Assembly: GCA_910592205.1 (NCBI GenBank)
Contig: CAJVPJ010000438.1
Span: 1 to 25,175 of the forward strand
Direction of reading: 5' to 3'
DNA from: Paraglomus occultum
Taxonomy: Eukaryota; Glomeromycota; Glomeromycetes; Paraglomerales; Paraglomeraceae
Length of the DNA: 25,175 nt
Below, piece by piece: positions 22,286-25,175 of the stretch. The first letter of the stretch is position 1. Each line of letters begins with the position of its first letter. The translations under genes were made by a program, and so were the position numbers. A model generated the notes under the pieces. It worked only from the letters and a program-made list of their open reading frames with translations, was not told the origin of the DNA and ran no database searches.

Positions 22286-22677
22286 TGCAAATACGAATCA
22301 TGAATGATTCGGTTCAACGGTGGATGAAAAATTAGATGTTTGGGATCACATGAGATTAAATTGTTACAATTCATCAAATTTAAAAAATCTTGCGTGTGCT
22401 GACACAGATGTTCATAAGAACACCTCATAAAATGTAGATACTCTGACAATGATTACGAAGACAGAGTTACAACATAAAAATTCTCTGATGATGTTACTAC
22501 TTTCTAGCATTTGATTTTCTAACTTTATTTCTTTATTAATTTTACGCGTTCGATTGCAGTGAGATCTTGTCGAATAACGTTCGTTCGATTCGTTGCAGTA
22601 TTACTCCTAATTCATCTGCATAGTCCAAACTTAGAAATCAAACACTTATAAGAAGCAAACCGCTCTCGGCCATACTT
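22286..22677. other. Intergenic, upstream of ZNF277-like gene
   Basis: Holds the ZNF277 promoter and the 3' end of the MoxR-like gene. TCACATGA at 22346-22353 lies 60 bp upstream of the ZNF277 start. No exon seen. Confidence 0.55.
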
Positions 22678-24945
22678 TCACACTGGAGGCCTAACAACCT
22701 GCAACACATCTGCAACTACATCTCTCACATTAAATCCCCAGCTGTCTTCCATTTTCGCTCTAAGTAGTGACATTCGTTTTGTTCCATACATGAGACTTCT
22801 ATCATCCACGGGTTCACGAAGAATCAGTCTGTGAGCAAAGACTTTCTCGGCTGTTATAAGAATTAAATCCGGTGTTATAAATGAGCGATCGAATATTACT
22901 GCCACAGCCCTGTTAAATCATCAAATTGGAAAGATAAACGATCACAAAGTATGATACGGACAAACAAAAGGTAAACGTTAACACGCGGCCAAAGATACAA
23001 ACTACTGTTTAACGAACAATTAACTCACTTAGCAAGCTTTTCAAAATCACGCGAAGTTCTAGCCGTTATTCCTCCCTTGATCAGTCTGTGCATGCGCAAA
23101 CCGACCACTATATCTCTCATATACCGTTGCATGTCATTATGGACAGATACTTTATCTATTTTTTTCTCTAGTTCTTTGATTTCCTATATCAATGTCAGCA
23201 TTGTAAGAAAGCGCGAAAATAGAGCGAAGGCGAGAAGAATGTAAACAGTGGCGTAAATGTGAATAAATGTACCATCAGTTTGATAGGTTCTCCCCTATAC
23301 ATTCCGTTCGCTGGTAATCTCGATGTATCGTTCTCGTATTCATAACTTATGAAAAATCTGTCAAGCTCCATAATATTCAAAAAAGGCACTCATAAATATT
23401 CGATCTTTCAACCTATTAGGTTATGCGTCTTCAGAATAACGGCTTCATACAGTTATATAAGTATATACACATTTCCGTTTTCTTTGCAACACCTACCAAC
23501 TGATTAGGTAAATTGAGGCGTTCCTCCGTAGTTGGTAATAATACGATTACAATGAAAGGCTTCGGGAGACTATGCGATTCCTTTCGATAACAGAATCGTT
23601 TTTTAATTATCGTCTTCATAAAGAATAATAAAAATATAGGGTTAATAACAAAATAATATTCAGGCGAGAGTATTTATCATGCACCCTCTTCTATCAAATC
23701 GTTCGTACATTCTTCTCTACATTTCCGCTTTACCTCCAACAGGAAAAATTGAATTTCCTCATCTCCCTCGTCTAATCTCTCTATTATGACAGCCTGCGCT
23801 ATATGCTTTGCAAACAAGAATGGGGATGGCGGATTACTCCCCCCCGAAGTTACGATGCTGTCATGTCTCCTCTTTGACTTTGATATTGTAAAATCCATCG
23901 GCGACAGCGGCAGCTGTGGTTGACTGTTATACGAAGGATGATGTGTTGTATGATTGCGTTGAGAAAGGTCTGGTCGAAGACTGTACGAGTGAGATGGGAA
24001 AGGCGAAGAAGTTAATGAAGGTATATACGGAGTTTCCGAATTTGTAAAGGACGACATTGAGGACGTAGACGAGGATGGTGGAAAGTTATTGTCACGTCGG
24101 CGTGCATTTGTCAGGATTGGATTTCTTGTGAACGAATTCGTTTGATCAGCAGATTTTATTCTATCTCTTGGCTAGACAATAATATCGATATGTTATTTGA
24201 AAATTGTCGGGAAAAAAAAAGCCAGTGAAAGAAAATTCTTGGAACTCATACCTCGGTGGTTTCCTCAGTTTCTGTTTCTGACGAACTATAGTACCGGTTC
24301 TCAACTTCGACCTGTATCTCGCTTGCTACTCCCATAATTTCCACGTTTTCCAACTCCTTACTATCTCTGGATTGTTGATTAGATGCACCAGATACATGCG
24401 AATAATTTGATTTTCGCCTGCGTGATCGGCCTTCGCTCGTCTTCCCCTCGTATCCTCTAGCGTCTGTAGTCAAACTCGTTGAACTCGCAGTTCGGATAGA
24501 CCTGTAAGATTTCTGCCTGCTCATTCTATGCAGACCCCCGTTGTCTTCTGCTGAATGTGTAGCGATTGAAGCATCATCACGAGAGCGGGCAAACAGGGAA
24601 GACGTGAAATCTGCTAGTGTTTGGGACGGCTCACAGGTTATGGTCGAACACGTTAGACCGAACACGATCAAGAGGATCTGAAAATGGTAAATGGGTAAGA
24701 AAAGGTTAATTAAAAAATGCTGCTTGGTGGTTTCGTAGATCCTAAGTGGTTCTCAGTAGTAGTCTTGGTTTAACCTGCTCGGTCATATTTCGCAGATCGT
24801 CCATATCCTCAGATCGTGCAGTAAGGATAAGATGTTTGTTTGTTGATATAAGACATAGTAATATTGCTATAAAAACATCTTCTGACAGACCAGACCGTTT
24901 AAGAGCTTGTAACCGCGACTTTAACAAAAAGTTTTCCGAAGGCAT
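22678..24945 (-). CDS. MoxR/Mg-chelatase-like AAA protein lacking a P-loop
   Basis: Reverse-strand exons: 24945-24775, 24677-24252, 24171-23734, 23613-23497, 23365-23273, 23183-23029 and 22909-22678, all consistent, giving 543 residues. The architecture matches fungal proteins usually named magnesium chelatase-like. The N-terminus has LSEDVFIAILLCLISTNKHL and ILLIVFGLTCSTITCEPSQT. A roughly 190-residue Ser/Arg/Pro-rich probably disordered insertion (about 85-275) follows. Then come a Walker-B-like strand AQAVIIERLDEGDEEIQFFL, HSLPKPFIVIVLLPTTEE and LLDRFFISYEYEN. The C-terminal AAA lid has VSVHNDMQRYMRDIVVGLRM, KGGITARTSRDFEKLAKA and FITPDLILITAEKVFAHR, typical of MoxR/ChlI. No GxxxxGK[ST] Walker A exists, and the Walker B acidic pair is replaced by Glu-Arg, so ATP hydrolysis is unlikely. 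Function unknown; no chlorophyll pathway is implied. The acceptors at 23614 and 23366 are inferred. Confidence 0.82.
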
Positions 24946-25175
24946 CTGACAGCAAAGTGTATGTTAACATTAGTGGAAATAACATGATTATGTTACTTCC
25001 ACTTAGCTTAGGTTATGACACAAAATTCAAGTCATTCAAGTGACGTGTGGGTCGCAAAATTGCAGATCTATCAAAAACGGCAACAGGTTGAAGCAGATGA
25101 CACCAAAGATACATGGTTTATTTGACGTGCATTGCGCTTGGGGTATTCTTTATGGTCTATTCGTTCTCTTCTCTC
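24946..25175. other. Upstream flank of the MoxR-like gene
   Basis: Contains the 5' flank of the last gene, with GTGACGTGTG at 25041-25050, a CACGTCAC motif on the reverse strand. Nothing else is recognised before the window ends. Confidence 0.5.

Noticed and set aside
22026-22307. Forward frame of 93 codons
   Set aside because: Antisense of the RG-rich first exon of the ZNF277-like gene.
1-25175. tRNA or rRNA genes and CRISPR arrays
   Set aside because: I scanned for T-loop-like GGTTCRA motifs on both strands and regular short repeats. The hits (for example near 6216, 11659 and 15452) have no cloverleaf or lie in exons or the mobile element, and no regularly spaced short repeats were seen.

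Overview
The window is eukaryotic nuclear DNA, AT-rich, and carries eight intron-rich protein genes. I rebuilt their exons by hand from reading frame, GT..AG borders and family conservation. Roughly 50 short introns (45-175 bp) split them. A fungus is the best fit: the gene set is compact, the last gene has the architecture of a fungal Mg-chelatase/MoxR-like family, and one gene encodes mitochondrial ribosomal protein mL44. ZNF277 and RNASEH2B are both easy to recognise, although they are lost or strongly diverged in budding yeast. Together with the intron density and base composition this points to an early-diverging lineage (Mucoromycota, perhaps Glomeromycotina). That placement is inference only. 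TGA is a normal stop here: it ends at least five of the eight genes.

Layout. 1-1563: no gene recognised, but a degenerate tandem repeat at about 531-905. 1564-2187 (-): SNU13/15.5K. 2344-3868 (+): RNase H2 subunit B, divergent from SNU13 with 156 bp between start codons. 3869-4871: unassigned. 4872-8504 (+): PRP40/PRPF40, with two WW domains, five FF domains and a charged tail. 8505-10915: no recognisable gene. 10916-11226 (+): NOP10, followed 2 bp after its stop codon by a 438-bp pogo/Tigger-like miniature element. 11669-14085: mostly non-coding, with broken coding-like remnants at 12049-12990. 14086-16170 (-): CDH1/FZR1, the APC/C activator. 16171-17604: divergent intergenic region. 17605-18993 (+): mL44. 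20080-22285 (-): ZNF277-like C2H2 zinc-finger protein with an RG-rich N-terminus. 22678-24945 (-): MoxR/Mg-chelatase-like protein lacking a P-loop.

Themes. Five of the eight genes serve RNA processing or ribosomes: SNU13 (U4 snRNP and box C/D snoRNP), PRP40 (U1 snRNP), NOP10 (H/ACA snoRNP), mL44 (mitoribosome) and ZNF277 (linked to the ribosomal protein uS5). RNASEH2B removes ribonucleotides from DNA, and CDH1 controls cell-cycle proteolysis. Several start codons have a CACGTG or TCACATGA E-box-like site upstream. I found no CRISPR array, tRNA, rRNA or viral gene, and no convincing new multi-gene system. The most unusual items are the start-codon-only coding exon of SNU13, the transposon end abutting NOP10, the apparent pseudo-ATPase, and the decayed coding patch near 12.0-13.0 kb.
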